64,000 nucleotides of DNA from Tistrella mobilis (GTDB lineage: Bacteria; Pseudomonadota; Alphaproteobacteria; Tistrellales; Tistrellaceae), in the NCBI RefSeq assembly GCF_041468085.1, contig NZ_CP121017.1:1529501-1593500 (forward strand). Reading direction: 5' to 3'. The notes beneath the pieces were generated by a model, which ran no database searches, had not been told where the DNA came from, and saw only the letters and a list, made by a program, of their open reading frames with translations. How positions within the stretch are numbered: the stretch's first letter is position 1; every line of letters begins with the position of its first letter. The position numbers and the translations under genes were made by a program. Of the stretch, positions 26,669-36,558 are shown piece after piece.

Positions 26669-27145
26669 TCAGGAGTTGACGATCTTCCAGCTGCCATCCG
26701 GCTGACGGCAGGCGGTGCCGTAGGCCTCTTCGGTCTTGCCGCCCACATTCACGCGCTGGGTGAATTCGCGGCAATATTCGCCACTGGAGCGCTGATAGGT
26801 CTTGACCGGGGTGATCGTGCCGGAATTGCCGCTGTCCGGATTGCTCCAACTGGTGCTCTGCCCGGTGGGATTGCTTTCGAGCGCGCGCTGGCTGGCGCGC
26901 TCGGCTTCAAGCCGATCGGCGGTGTCGAGCGACTTGCCGAGTTCGTTGCCAAGGAAGGCGCCGAGCAGCGCGCCCGCGGCGGTCGCGGCCAGCTGGCCGG
27001 TACCCTTGCCGAACTGGGCACCGGCGACGGCGCCGCCGACGCCGCCCAGCACCGCACCGACACCCTGCTTGGTGCCCATATCGGACTGGGCGCAGGCGCC
27101 GAGGGCAAGGCCGGCTGCGACGATCAGGGGGATGAACGGCTTCAT
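26669..27145 (-). CDS. Glycine-zipper outer-membrane lipoprotein (17-kDa surface antigen family)
   Basis: 158 residues. Lipoprotein signal peptide with lipobox LGAC (Cys about residue 18), then a glycine-zipper hairpin rich in GxxxG (VGAVLGGVGGAVAGAQFG, AATAAGALLGAFLGNELG) and a C-terminal beta-type domain with a Cys pair (EYCREFTQ, TACRQPDGSWK). This is the rickettsial 17-kDa antigen/SlyB-like architecture, thought to help outer-membrane integrity. ATG at 27145, GGAA upstream. Single gene. Confidence 0.9.
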   Translation of the reverse strand: MKPFIPLIVAAGLALGACAQSDMGTKQGVGAVLGGVGGAVAGAQFGKGTGQLAATAAGALLGAFLGNELGKSLDTADRLEAERASQRALESNPTGQSTSWSNPDSGNSGTITPVKTYQRSSGEYCREFTQRVNVGGKTEEAYGTACRQPDGSWKIVNS

Positions 27146-27499
27146 GGGAGTTTCCGGTAGATGATGTGTTGGGTGCGGGGATGTGTCGGGTGCGGGCGCC
27201 GCATCCGGGGCGCCGTTTCGTATCGGTGCGCATGGTAGCACGCGACCAGCCATGGCCAAGCGGCCTCGGCGTGTCAAATTTCGGTCGCACGGCGCCGCGA
27301 GGGCGACCCTGGCAAGATATCGGCTGCCCGCTCCCGTCTGCCAAGGGGTGCGACAGATGCGACCATGGAAGGGGGCAGGGGGGCCCGGCAGCGCTTGCCG
27401 CCCTGCCGGGTGTGGTGCATCTATTGAGCGGAGGGCCGGTTCGCGCCACCAGACCGCCTCCCGACTCCCCCGCCCATCATTCGCGGAGCCTTTGAAGCC
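27146..27499. other. Intergenic region between the lipoprotein gene and pdxH
   Basis: About 350 bases between divergent genes. It should carry both promoters, but I found no -35/-10 pair I would defend, no strong hairpin and no convincing small gene. Confidence 0.4.
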
Positions 27500-28093
27500 A
27501 TGTCCCTTCCCGAACTTGAAGATCCGTTCGAGCAGTTCGGCAAATGGTATGCCGAGGTGCGGGACGAACCCGCGATCACCGAGCCGACGGCGATGTGCGT
27601 CGCCACCGCCGGGACCGACGGTCTGCCGGCGGCCCGCATGGTGCTGCTGAAGGCCTGGGACCGCGACGGTTTCGTGTTTTACACGAATTACGAGAGCGAC
27701 AAGGGCCGCGACCTGCTGGCCAATCCGCAGGCGGCGCTGCTGTTCTACTGGATGCCGCTGGGCCGGCAGGTGCGGGTGCAGGGCCGGGTGGAACAGGTGA
27801 CCGCCGAAGAGGCCGATGCCTATTTCGGCAGCCGGGCCCGCGACAGCCAGATCGGTGCCTGGGCCTCGCGCCAGTCGCGGCCGATGACCGGGCGTTATGA
27901 TCTTGAGAAGCGGGTGGCCGAATTCGCGATCAGGTTCAATGTCGGCCGGGTGCCGCGCCCCGATTACTGGTCGGGCTTCCGGGTGGTCCCGCAGCGCATG
28001 GAATTCTGGCAGGAAGGCCGCTTCCGTCTGCATCAGCGCCTGGTCTACCTGAAGGACGGGGACGGCTGGACCCGTCAGTGGCTGTTCCCGTGA
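27500..28093 (+). CDS. pdxH: Pyridoxine/pyridoxamine 5'-phosphate oxidase
   Basis: FMN-dependent oxidase forming pyridoxal 5'-phosphate, the last step of vitamin B6 synthesis and salvage. 197 residues with ARMVLLKAWDRDGFVFYTNY (FMN site), the C-terminal signature RVPRPDYWSGFRVVPQRMEF and WQEGRFRLHQRLVY. The very end (RQWLFP) differs from the usual RLAP but keeps the Pro. The stop overlaps the start of the cation transporter gene (GTGA), indicating coupling. Confidence 0.95.
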   Translation: MSLPELEDPFEQFGKWYAEVRDEPAITEPTAMCVATAGTDGLPAARMVLLKAWDRDGFVFYTNYESDKGRDLLANPQAALLFYWMPLGRQVRVQGRVEQVTAEEADAYFGSRARDSQIGAWASRQSRPMTGRYDLEKRVAEFAIRFNVGRVPRPDYWSGFRVVPQRMEFWQEGRFRLHQRLVYLKDGDGWTRQWLFP

Positions 28094-29016
28094 TCAGACC
28101 GCTGGGCGTTCTGGCGCCGCCCGATCCCGAGGTGGCGCGGCTGAAGCGGCGGGTGACGCTTGCCTCGCTTGCGGTCGCGCTCACCCTGGTGGCGCTGAAG
28201 CTCGCCGCTTCGATCACGACCGGATCGGTCAGCATCCTGTCCAGCCTGGTCGACAGCATATCGGATACGGGCGCAAGCCTGGTGACGCTGATCGCCGTGC
28301 GCCAGGCCATGCGCCCCGCCGATGCCCATCACCGCTTCGGCCATGGCAAGGCCGAACCGCTGGCGGCGCTGGGCCAGGCGCTTTTTGTCGCCGGCTCCGC
28401 CCTGCTGCTGTCCGTCGAGGCGGTGCGCCGGCTGATCGAGCCCGAACCGGTGGGGGAGGGGCCGATCGGCATCGCGGTGATGGTTTTCGCCATCGTGGCG
28501 ACGCTGCTGCTGGTCCGCTATCAGGACCAGGTGATTGCGCGCACCGGATCACTCGCGGTCGGTGCCGACCGGCTGCATTATGTCGGCGACCTGCTGATCA
28601 ATCTGGGCGTCATCCTGTCGATCCTGCTCAGCCAGTATGCGGGTGTGACCGAGGCCGATCCGGTGATCGCCGCGCTGATCGCGCTGCACCTGATCCGCGG
28701 TGCCTGGAAGATCGCGCGCGGGGCGCTGGATGCCCTGATGGACCGGGAGCTGCCCGAAGCCGAGCGGGCGGAGATCCGCCGGATCGTCCTGGCGGTGCCG
28801 GGGGTGCGCGGCATGCATGATCTGCGCACGCGGTCGTCCAGCGTGCACACCTTCATCCAGCTGCATCTGGAGCTGGACCCCGAAGCACCTCTTGCCGACG
28901 CGCATGGAATTGCCGATCGGGTTGAAACGCTGCTGCATGCGCGCTATCCCGATGCCGAAATCATCACCCATCTCGATCCGAAGGGCGTGAAGGAATTCGT
29001 TCCCACCTTCCGCTGA
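28090..29016 (+). CDS. Cation diffusion facilitator (FieF-like metal exporter)
   Basis: CDF-family antiporter exporting Fe2+/Zn2+ or related ions. Six membrane segments, with metal-site motifs [11 protein letters not shown] in helix 2 and [12 protein letters not shown] in helix 5 (HxxxD), the loop [17 protein letters not shown], and a cytoplasmic C-terminal domain with [22 protein letters not shown] take GTG at 28090, which overlaps the pdxH stop by 4 bases; a GTG 12 bases earlier is possible. The metal cannot be told from sequence alone. Confidence 0.9.
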   Translation: MIRPLGVLAPPDPEVARLKRRVTLASLAVALTLVALKLAASITTGSVSILSSLVDSISDTGASLVTLIAVRQAMRPADAHHRFGHGKAEPLAALGQALFVAGSALLLSVEAVRRLIEPEPVGEGPIGIAVMVFAIVATLLLVRYQDQVIARTGSLAVGADRLHYVGDLLINLGVILSILLSQYAGVTEADPVIAALIALHLIRGAWKIARGALDALMDRELPEAERAEIRRIVLAVPGVRGMHDLRTRSSSVHTFIQLHLELDPEAPLADAHGIADRVETLLHARYPDAEIITHLDPKGVKEFVPTFR

Positions 29017-29158
29017 TCGTATCGACGGTGGTGATATCGAAACATCTCCACTACAGGTTGTCGGTTTGCTAGGCTCGCATGGTGGATCGCAGAGCCGACC
29101 ACCATGCGCCCCATGCCGTGCGCCCTGCCTGTCGACGTCCAGAAGGAAGACTGCCGCG

Positions 29159-29683
29159 ATGGATCTTGCCAGCCATATCCGCCGGGTGCCCGATTTCCCG
29201 AAGCCGGGCATCCTGTTCTACGACATCTCGACCCTGCTGGCCCATTCAGGGGCCTGGCGCGAGACCATCGACCGGATGGCCGAGGCGATCCGTCCGATGC
29301 AGCCGGATCTTCTGGCCGGGATCGAAAGCCGCGGCTTCCTGGCCGCCGCCCCCCTGGCGCTGGCGCTGGGCAAGGGGTTCGTGATGGTCCGCAAGCGCGG
29401 CAAGCTGCCGGGGCGCACCGTCTCCCATGCCTATGCGCTGGAATATGGCGAGGATGTCGTCGAGGTGCAGGATGGCATGATCGAGCGCGGCCAGCGGGTG
29501 GTGCTGGTCGATGACCTGCTCGCCACCGGCGGTACCGCCGCCGCCTCGATCGAACTGCTGCGCAAGGTCGGTGCCGATGTGCCGGGTGCAGCCTTCATCA
29601 TCGAACTCATGGGGCTGGGCGGCCGTGAGCGGCTGGACGTGCAGGATGTGCGGACCGAAACGGTGCTGCAGTTCCCGGCATAA
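29159..29683 (+). CDS. apt: Adenine phosphoribosyltransferase
   Basis: Purine salvage enzyme making AMP from adenine and PRPP. 174 residues, family length. PRPP-binding motif [16 protein letters not shown], adenine-site stretch [18 protein letters not shown], and KRGKLPG loop. ATG at 29159 has AAGGAAG 9 bases upstream; 31 in-frame codons before it are not part of the fold. Convergent with tag, 12 bases apart. Confidence 0.94.
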   Translation: MDLASHIRRVPDFPKPGILFYDISTLLAHSGAWRETIDRMAEAIRPMQPDLLAGIESRGFLAAAPLALALGKGFVMVRKRGKLPGRTVSHAYALEYGEDVVEVQDGMIERGQRVVLVDDLLATGGTAAASIELLRKVGADVPGAAFIIELMGLGGRERLDVQDVRTETVLQFPA

Positions 29684-29695
29684 CACCCCGGACGG

Positions 29696-30289
29696 TCAGG
29701 CGCCGGCGCTGATCTCCGTATGACGCGGACAGGTGGTGAGGTGGTCGTTGACCAGCCCTGCCGCCTGCATGAAGGCATAGACCGTGGTCGAGCCCAGATG
29801 CCGGAAGCCCGCCTGTTTCAGCCGGCGGGCAAGCGCATCCGAAACGGCGGTCTTGCCCGGCACCTCGGCGCCGGTCGTGAAATGATTGGTCAGCGGCTGC
29901 CCGTCCACCGCCGCCCACAGAAAGGCGGCGAGGCCGGGCCCGCTGTCGCGCAGCGCCAGAACCGCCCGGGCATTGATGATGGTGGCCTCGATCTTGCCGC
30001 GATGGCGGATGATGCCGGGGTCGGCGAGCAGCCGGTCGATATCGGCGGGGCCGAACCGGGCCACGCGCTCCGGATCGAAGCCGGCAAAGGCCCGGCGAAA
30101 GCCCTCGCGCCGGCGCAGGATCGTGATCCACGACAGCCCCGACTGGAAGCTTTCGAGCGCCAGCATTTCGAACAGCGGCCGTTCTTCGCGCACCGGCACG
30201 CCCCATTCGGTATCATGATAGGCCCGATAGAGCGGGTCGGTGCCGCACCAGGGGCAGGGGCCGTGCACGGCTTCCTCCTGCTCAGCCAT
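29696..30289 (-). CDS. tag: DNA-3-methyladenine glycosylase I
   Basis: Removes 3-methyladenine from alkylated DNA. 197 residues; PCPWCGTDPLYRAYHDTEWG at the N-terminus holds zinc ligands (Cys, His), LESFQSGLSWITILRRRE is the family helix, and C-terminal NDHLTTCPRH supplies the remaining zinc ligands. Its start overlaps the ygfZ stop by 8 bases, so both are on one transcript. Confidence 0.95.
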   Translation of the reverse strand: MAEQEEAVHGPCPWCGTDPLYRAYHDTEWGVPVREERPLFEMLALESFQSGLSWITILRRREGFRRAFAGFDPERVARFGPADIDRLLADPGIIRHRGKIEATIINARAVLALRDSGPGLAAFLWAAVDGQPLTNHFTTGAEVPGKTAVSDALARRLKQAGFRHLGSTTVYAFMQAAGLVNDHLTTCPRHTEISAGA

Positions 30290-31211
30290 CGGTTCGCGGC
30301 CGGGCCGTGATGGTCAGCCCCTGGGCGGTGAGGGCGGGGCCGCTGCCGTCGGTGGCCTCGGTCGTGCGGTCGATGCGCAGCAAGGCGAGGCCGACAGGGC
30401 CGATCGCGCTGCGCAGCTGGCCGGCCTCGCGCTCCCCCGCCATCACCGGCGTGCCGGGGGCGGGAAGGGGCGTCCCGTCGGCGGCATCGACCACGAACAG
30501 CCGCTTGCGGACCTGGCCGCGGAACTTGCTGCGGGTGGTGACCTCCTGGCCGACATAACAGCCCTTGTCGAAGGCGACGCCGTTCAGCCGGTCCAGATCA
30601 TGTTCAAGTGCCAGCCCCTGTTCGGGCGGCAGATCCTCGGGGCCTTCCGGCACGCCCGCCTCGATCCGGTGCAGATGCCAGGCGGCTTCCGGCACAGGGG
30701 CGAGACCGGTATCGGCCGCGAAGACCTCAAGCGCCGCCTCGGGCCCCCAGAGCCGCAGACCCAGGCCAGCCTTGCGCGGATCGGGCACCTGCAGCACGTC
30801 GTTGCCGTCACCCTGTACGACCGGCCCGGCACCCTGCACCCCCGGCCCGAAGGCGACGGCGACCGCAAGCCCGGTGGCGGGCGCGATCTTCACCTTTGCC
30901 CGCAGCTTGTAGAGCGTCAGCCGCCGGATCAGATCGGCGGCAAGGCCGGTTGCACATTCGACCAGCAGCCGATCGTTGCCGGCACGGGCGACGATCAGAT
31001 CATGCAGGATCTTGCCCTGGGGTGTGAGCAGGGCGCCGTAACAGGCCCGCCCCTCGGCCACCGGGTCGAGATCGCCCGAGACCAGACCGTCGAGGAATTT
31101 GAGCGCGTCTTCCCCTTCCACCGCGACCAGGCTGCGGGCAGGCAGGCGGGTGAAGGCGGGGACCGTCGGCCGGAGGGGCAGGGTCGCGGTCGTCGTCGCG
31201 GGCTCGGTCAT
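30282..31211 (-). CDS. ygfZ: YgfZ/IBA57-type folate-binding protein
   Basis: Tetrahydrofolate-binding GcvT-like protein that supports assembly or repair of certain iron-sulfur enzymes. 309 residues; the diagnostic motif KGCYVGQEVTTR (about residues 225-236) contains the conserved Cys. Two folate-fold halves and a C-terminal barrel (RKRLFVVDAADG) are visible. ATG at 31211; 50 upstream in-frame codons are judged noncoding. Co-transcribed with tag. Confidence 0.92.
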   Translation of the reverse strand: MTEPATTTATLPLRPTVPAFTRLPARSLVAVEGEDALKFLDGLVSGDLDPVAEGRACYGALLTPQGKILHDLIVARAGNDRLLVECATGLAADLIRRLTLYKLRAKVKIAPATGLAVAVAFGPGVQGAGPVVQGDGNDVLQVPDPRKAGLGLRLWGPEAALEVFAADTGLAPVPEAAWHLHRIEAGVPEGPEDLPPEQGLALEHDLDRLNGVAFDKGCYVGQEVTTRSKFRGQVRKRLFVVDAADGTPLPAPGTPVMAGEREAGQLRSAIGPVGLALLRIDRTTEATDGSGPALTAQGLTITARPRTDG

Positions 31212-31375
31212 GGCGATGGATCCGGATCCTTGATGGGCGGCTGGGCAAGGTCGCTCAACAGTGGCGTCGCCGGGCCGATGGTTCAAGAGGCGACGACCGG
31301 CCGTGACCGGCCATGGTTGCGCCCGAACCCCCGCGCGCCCTATAACCGGCGGGATGCCCATCTTCGGGACCGCGC

Positions 31376-32368
31376 ATGGACCTGCTGTTCATCACCTCCA
31401 CCCGCATCGGTGACGCCGTCCTGTCGACGGGGCTGCTCGATCACCTGATCGCAACTGAAACCGCTGCCGGCCGCCCGGTACCGCGGGTGACGGTGGCCGT
31501 GGGTGCGCCCGCAGCGCCGCTCTTCGCCGGGGTGCCGGGGCTGGTCCGGGTGCTGCCGATCGTCAAGCGGCCCCGCGCCGGCCACTGGCGCGATCTCTGG
31601 CGGGCGACGATCGGCACGCGCTGGGATCTGGTGGTCGATCTGCGCGGATCCGCCATCGCCTGGCTGCTCCGTGCCCGGCAGCGTCGGGTGCTGTCGCGCC
31701 ATGAAGACGGCCGGCACAAGCTCTATGAACTGGCCCGCACGCTCGATCTGGACCCGCCGCCGGCGCCGCGGATCTGGACCCGGCCGCAGGATCACGCCGC
31801 GGCTCTGGCGGCCTTTCCGGAAGGTTCGCAGCCGATCCTGGCGCTGGCACCGGCGGCAAACTGGGTGGGCAAGCAATGGCCGGCGGGGCGTTTCGCCGAA
31901 CTGGTCGGCCGGCTGGCCGGGCCGGGCGGGGTGATGGCCGGGGCACGGGTGGCGGTGATCGCAGCCCCCCATGAACGCCCGCAGGCCGAACCGGCGCTGG
32001 CCGCCGCGCGCGCGGCAGGGCTGGAGGCGCCCGATATCATCGGTACCCTGCCGCTGCTGGGCGTGCAGGCGCTGCTGGAACGTAGCGCCCTGTTCATCGG
32101 CAATGACAGCGGGCTGATGCACATGGCGGCTGCGGCCGGCGCGCCGACCCTGGGCCTGTTCGGACCTACACCCGATGCCCTCTACGGCCCATGGGGCAGG
32201 CATGCCGTGGCGGTGCGCACGCCGGAGACCTATGACAGGCTGGCCGCTGAACGGCCGACCTCACCTGCCGATCGCTGCTATATGACCGGGCTGGCCACGG
32301 ATACGGTGGAACGGGCGGCGGTGGCGCTGCTGGACCGTGTGGCGCGGCCGGGGCTGGTGTCGGCATGA
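31376..32368 (+). CDS. Glycosyltransferase family 9 (heptosyltransferase-like)
   Basis: GT-B fold enzyme of the ADP-heptose:LPS heptosyltransferase family, 330 residues, cytoplasmic face of the inner membrane. Hallmarks: ITSTRIGDAVLSTGLLDHL at the N-terminus, WDLVVDLRGSAIAW, and the nucleotide-sugar motif GNDSGLMHMAAAAGAPTLGLFGPT. First of four overlapping or tightly spaced genes (31.4-36.5 kb) that likely build part of LPS core or another surface glycan. Overlaps the next gene by ATGA. Confidence 0.9.
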   Translation: MDLLFITSTRIGDAVLSTGLLDHLIATETAAGRPVPRVTVAVGAPAAPLFAGVPGLVRVLPIVKRPRAGHWRDLWRATIGTRWDLVVDLRGSAIAWLLRARQRRVLSRHEDGRHKLYELARTLDLDPPPAPRIWTRPQDHAAALAAFPEGSQPILALAPAANWVGKQWPAGRFAELVGRLAGPGGVMAGARVAVIAAPHERPQAEPALAAARAAGLEAPDIIGTLPLLGVQALLERSALFIGNDSGLMHMAAAAGAPTLGLFGPTPDALYGPWGRHAVAVRTPETYDRLAAERPTSPADRCYMTGLATDTVERAAVALLDRVARPGLVSA

Positions 32369-33603
32369 CGGCGCGGCCGGCCGGTCTCGCCATCCTGCTG
32401 CCACCGAGCGAGAGCTTCCAGGCGGCAAATGCCGGCGCCATCTCGCTCTCCGTGCGCGATTTCGTCCGCTTCAGCGACTATGCCCATCAGACCACGGTCT
32501 TCGGCGCCCGGGTCGACGACCCCTTCGCGGGCATCCGTTTCCACGGGCTTGCCACCCGCGGGCTGGCGGGCTCCCGCCGGGTCGCCTATCTGCTCTCGGC
32601 GACGCGGGCCCTGCTGGCATCACGCCCGAAGCTGATCGAGGTTCACAACCGGCCCGAATTCCTGCCCTGGCTGATGCGGGTGGCGCCCGGTGCGGGTTTT
32701 GCGCTGTTCCTGCACAACGACCCCCAGGCGATGCGCCGCTTCCGCAGCCCGGCCGAACGCCGGGCACTGCTTGCCCGGCTCGACACGGTGTTCTGCGTCA
32801 GCGGCCATATCCGCACCCGGCTGCTGGAGGGTGTCGACGATCCGGCGTCGGCCCGCAAGGCGGTTGTTTGCCCGATCGGCTTCGACCTGCCGGTCTTCGA
32901 CGCCAGGCGGGCGGCGATTGCGCCGCCGCGGGACCCGGTGGTGCTGTTCGTCGGCCGGATCGTGAAGGACAAGGGGGCCGATCTGTTCGTCGAGGCCGCG
33001 GCCGCGGCGCTGGCCGGCCGGCCGGGCTGGCAGGCGGTCATGGTGGGGGCCGACCGGCCGCCGGAAGGGGCGACTGCCCGTGCGGCGGCGCTGTCGCCTT
33101 TCGAAGCGGCGGTGCGGGCGCGGGTGGCGGCGATCAATGCCGGCCGTGACCGCCCGCTGATCGAGATGACCGGTTTTCGCACCTATGATCAGGTGCTCGA
33201 CCTCTATGGTCGGGCGGCGATGGCGGTGGTCCCCTCGGTCTGGGACGAACCTTTCGGCCGCACGGCGGTGGAGGCGATGGCCATGGGCTGCCCGCTGATC
33301 GCGACCGAACGCGGCGGCCTGCGGGACATCGTCCATGGCGCCGGGCTGACGCTGGACCCGGCCACGCCCGATGCGCTGGCAGCCGCGATCGGCATGCTGG
33401 CCGATGATCCCGCGCGCCGCGAGACCCTGGCGCGGAACGGCCGTGCGCATCTGGACCGGCAGGGCTACGATATCCGCGATGTCGCGGCCGGGATGGACCG
33501 GACCCGCCGCGACCGGCTGGGGCCGCCCGTGCCCGCCCCGCCGGTTTCGACTTCCGGGAACCCGCCTCGCCCCCCGCTAACCCGACGGACGGATGATGCC
33601 TGA
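32365..33603 (+). CDS. Glycosyltransferase family 4 protein
   Basis: GT-B retaining glycosyltransferase, 412 residues. C-terminal GT1 domain with LFVGRIVKDKGADLFVEA and VPSVWDEPFGRTAVEAMAMG (acidic EX7E nucleotide-sugar motif region). N-terminal acceptor domain includes EVHNRPEFLPWL. The last ~50 residues are Pro/Arg-rich and look unstructured. ATGA overlap with the GT9 gene, and its end overlaps the next glycosyltransferase start. Confidence 0.9.
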   Translation: MTARPAGLAILLPPSESFQAANAGAISLSVRDFVRFSDYAHQTTVFGARVDDPFAGIRFHGLATRGLAGSRRVAYLLSATRALLASRPKLIEVHNRPEFLPWLMRVAPGAGFALFLHNDPQAMRRFRSPAERRALLARLDTVFCVSGHIRTRLLEGVDDPASARKAVVCPIGFDLPVFDARRAAIAPPRDPVVLFVGRIVKDKGADLFVEAAAAALAGRPGWQAVMVGADRPPEGATARAAALSPFEAAVRARVAAINAGRDRPLIEMTGFRTYDQVLDLYGRAAMAVVPSVWDEPFGRTAVEAMAMGCPLIATERGGLRDIVHGAGLTLDPATPDALAAAIGMLADDPARRETLARNGRAHLDRQGYDIRDVAAGMDRTRRDRLGPPVPAPPVSTSGNPPRPPLTRRTDDA

Positions 33604-34696
33604 TACCGAACAGCCGCGACCTGCAACCGCCCCGGACCGCCCCATCCTGCAGAGGGACGGCCGGCCGCTCCGGGTGATGCAGCTCATGGCGGGTGCCGCC
33701 CATGGCGGTGCCGAAGCCTTTTTCGACCGCCTGGCCATCGCCTTTCATCGCGCCGGCGTCGAGCAGGTGATTGCGGTCAGGCCGCATGAAGAGCGGATGA
33801 CGAAGCTGAGGGCCGCGGGGCTTGACCCCAAGGGGCTGCGCTTCGGCCGCCATTTCGATCTGAAGACCTGGTGGACGCTGCGGCGGATGGTGAAGCGCTT
33901 CCGCCCGGACATCGTTCTGACCTGGATGAACCGGGCAACGGCCGCCTGTCCGGCGGGTGATTTCGTCCATGTCGCCCGGCTGGGCGGCTATTACGACCTG
34001 CGCCATTATCGTGGCGCCGATCATCTCGTCGGCAATACCCGCGACATCGTCGCCTATCTGCGCCGCAAGGGCGTGCCGGCCGATCGCAGCCATTACGTGC
34101 CGAATTTCGTGGATGCAACGCCGCTGCCGGCCGAGCCGCGCGCCCGCTGGGGCACGCCCGAGGATGCGCCGCTGATCCTGGGTCTTGGCCGGCTGCATCC
34201 GAACAAGGGCTTCGACGTGCTGATCCGGGCGGTGGCGCAGGTGCCGCGCGCCCATCTGTGGATCGCGGGTGTGGGGTCGCTGGAAGACGATCTGCGGGAA
34301 CTGGCGCGGTCGCTGGGCGTCACCGACCGGGTGTCGTTCCTGGGCTGGCGGGCCGATGTCGCCGCCCTTTATGCCGCGGCCGATGTCTTCGTCTGCTCCT
34401 CGCGCCATGAGCCGTTGGGTAATATCGTGCTGGAGGCCTGGGCGCATCGCGTGCCGGTGGTCGCGGCCGCATCCCAGGGGCCGTCGGAGCTGATCGCCCA
34501 TGGCGTGAACGGCCTGCTGGTGCCGGTCGACAATGATACGGCCATGGCCGCGAGCATCGAGACGGTGCTGCGCGAGACCAGGCTTCGCGAGACCATGGTC
34601 GCCGGCGGCCGGGCAACTTATGAGGGGCATTTCACCGAGGCGGCGGTGGTCCGGGCCTATGCCGATCTTTTCGCCCGCATCCTGCCCGCCCGCTGA
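33593..34696 (+). CDS. Glycosyltransferase family 4 protein
   Basis: Second GT-B enzyme of the locus, 367 residues, distinct from its neighbour. Acceptor-domain glycine motif MAGAAHGGAEAFFDRL; donor domain with ILGLGRLHPNKGFDVLIRAV and SSRHEPLGNIVLEAWAHRVP (EX7E region) followed by GPSELIAHGVNGLLVP. It starts inside the end of the preceding gene (ATGATG, 33593 or 33596). Probably adds a different sugar to the same glycan. Confidence 0.9.
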   Translation: MMPDTEQPRPATAPDRPILQRDGRPLRVMQLMAGAAHGGAEAFFDRLAIAFHRAGVEQVIAVRPHEERMTKLRAAGLDPKGLRFGRHFDLKTWWTLRRMVKRFRPDIVLTWMNRATAACPAGDFVHVARLGGYYDLRHYRGADHLVGNTRDIVAYLRRKGVPADRSHYVPNFVDATPLPAEPRARWGTPEDAPLILGLGRLHPNKGFDVLIRAVAQVPRAHLWIAGVGSLEDDLRELARSLGVTDRVSFLGWRADVAALYAAADVFVCSSRHEPLGNIVLEAWAHRVPVVAAASQGPSELIAHGVNGLLVPVDNDTAMAASIETVLRETRLRETMVAGGRATYEGHFTEAAVVRAYADLFARILPAR

Positions 34697-34728
34697 CCGG
34701 GACCCGCTGATCGAGAGGACCGCCCCCC

Positions 34729-36543
34729 ATGTGTGGCATCGCCGGCATCATGACCCGCGACGGCAGCCCGCCTGCGGCAGAGCTGCTCGACCGTCTGGCC
34801 CGGGGACTGGCTCATCGCGGGCCCGATGGTCATGGGGTGACGGTGCGGGGCTGCGTGGGGCTGGTCCATACCAGGCTTGCCATCATCGACCTCGTCACCG
34901 GCGATCAACCGCTGCTCTGGCCGCTGGATCCCGATGCCGGCGATGCGGGTGATACACTCGCACTGGTAGGTAACGGCGAAATATACAACTATCGCGAGCT
35001 AAAGGCGGACCTGGCCGGCCGGGCCTTCCGCACCGGATCGGATTGCGAGCCGCCGTTGCCGCTCTATCTGGAGCAGGGGCTGGACGGGCTCGACCGGCTG
35101 CGCGGCATGTATGCGCTGGCCATTCACGATCCGCGGCAGGGCGGGCGGCTGGTGCTGGCCAGGGACCCCTTCGGCATCAAGCCGCTCTATTATGTCGAAG
35201 GCCCGTTCGGTCTTGCCTTCGCCTCTGAGCCGGGGGCGCTGATCCGGGCCGGGCTGGCGGGGGCGGCGCTGGACGATGCCCGCATCCTGGAACTGCTGCA
35301 GCTGCATTTCACCACCGGCGCCGATACCGTGTTGCCGGCGATCCGGCGGGTGCTGCCCGGTGAGCGGCTGGTGGTGGAGGCGGGGCGGGTGGCGGCCCGC
35401 CGGCAGAGCCCGGCCCTGCCGCCGGCCGATGCCCGGCCTGATCCCGACCCCGGCCGCGACATGGCGGCGGCGGTGGAGGCTTTCGATCGGGTGTTCGAGC
35501 AGGCGATCGACCTGCACCAGCGCAGCGACGTGCCCTATGGCCTGTTCCTGTCGGGCGGCATCGACAGTGCCGCGGTGCTGGCGATGATGGCCCGGCTGAA
35601 CCCGCGGCCCGTGACGGCCTTCACGGCGGGCTTTGCCGATGGCGGCGTCCATGACGAGCGCGCCCAGGCCCGCATCGTCGCCGGGGCTGTGGGGGCCGAA
35701 TTGATCGAAACCCTGGTCACGCGCGCGGATTTCGAGAGGATCGCCCCGCTTGCGGCGCAGGCGCTCGACGACCCGACGCTCGACTATGCCGTGTTGCCCA
35801 GCTTCAGACTGGCCGAGATCGCCCGCCCGCAGGTCAAGGTGGTGCTGTCGGGCGAGGGTGGCGATGAACTTTTCGCCGGCTATGGCCGCTATCGCCGGGC
35901 CGCGCGCTGGCGGCTGCTGGGGGGGCGGCCGATGCGGCGCAAGGGCGATCTGGACGGGACGGGGCTGCTGCGTCCTGAATACGAGGCGGCGGCCGCGCGC
36001 TGGCGCGACGGCCTGGCTGCGGCAGAGGCCGCGGCGGCGCGGGCCGGTGGCAGCCGGCTGCGCCGGCTTCAGGCGGTGGACTGCACCGACTGGCTGCCCA
36101 ACGACCTGCTGCTGAAGCTGGACCGGATGCTGATGTTCAACGGCATCGAAGGGCGCACGCCCTTTCTCGACCGCGGGGTTGCAGGGTTTGCACTGCCCTT
36201 GCCCGACCGGCTGAAAATGGATGGCCGGCGCGGCAAGCTGGTGCTGCGTCATTGGCTGGCCCGCCATCTGCCGGCCGCTACCCCCTTCGCGCCCAAGCGC
36301 GGCTTTACCGTGCCGGTCGGCGCCTGGATCGCGGCCGATGCCGACCGTCTGGGCCATCTGGTGGCGGACGAGCCTCTGATTGCCCGGCTGGCGCGGCGCG
36401 AGGCGGTGATCGATCTGTTCCGCGATGCCGGCCGCCAGGGCCAGCGCGCCTGGGGGCTGCTGATGCTGGCGCTATGGCATCGCATCCATGTGACCGGCGG
36501 CGCGCCCTGCGAGAGCATCGCCGCCACACTCGCCGAGACCTGA
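34729..36543 (+). CDS. asnB: Glutamine-hydrolysing asparagine synthase (AsnB)
   Basis: Class-II amidotransferase plus ATP-pyrophosphatase. Cys2 of MCGIAGIM is the catalytic glutaminase residue, with LAHRGPDGHGV and the NGEIYNYRELK loop; the synthetase domain has FLSGGIDSAAVLAM (PP loop) and LSGEGGDELFAGYGRYRRA. 604 residues, standard length. SD GAGAGGA upstream. Its place after three glycosyltransferases is typical of surface-polysaccharide loci, where an AsnB-like enzyme may amidate a sugar acid; plain asparagine synthesis is equally possible. Confidence 0.93.
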   Translation: MCGIAGIMTRDGSPPAAELLDRLARGLAHRGPDGHGVTVRGCVGLVHTRLAIIDLVTGDQPLLWPLDPDAGDAGDTLALVGNGEIYNYRELKADLAGRAFRTGSDCEPPLPLYLEQGLDGLDRLRGMYALAIHDPRQGGRLVLARDPFGIKPLYYVEGPFGLAFASEPGALIRAGLAGAALDDARILELLQLHFTTGADTVLPAIRRVLPGERLVVEAGRVAARRQSPALPPADARPDPDPGRDMAAAVEAFDRVFEQAIDLHQRSDVPYGLFLSGGIDSAAVLAMMARLNPRPVTAFTAGFADGGVHDERAQARIVAGAVGAELIETLVTRADFERIAPLAAQALDDPTLDYAVLPSFRLAEIARPQVKVVLSGEGGDELFAGYGRYRRAARWRLLGGRPMRRKGDLDGTGLLRPEYEAAAARWRDGLAAAEAAAARAGGSRLRRLQAVDCTDWLPNDLLLKLDRMLMFNGIEGRTPFLDRGVAGFALPLPDRLKMDGRRGKLVLRHWLARHLPAATPFAPKRGFTVPVGAWIAADADRLGHLVADEPLIARLARREAVIDLFRDAGRQGQRAWGLLMLALWHRIHVTGGAPCESIAATLAET

Positions 36544-36558
36544 ACCGCCTTTTGCCGG

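Noticed and set aside
34729-36543. asnB as the missing lasso cyclase for the precursor at 52.7 kb
   Set aside because: It has the glutaminase Cys2 and full AsnB motifs, is 18 kb away, and belongs to a glycosyltransferase operon.
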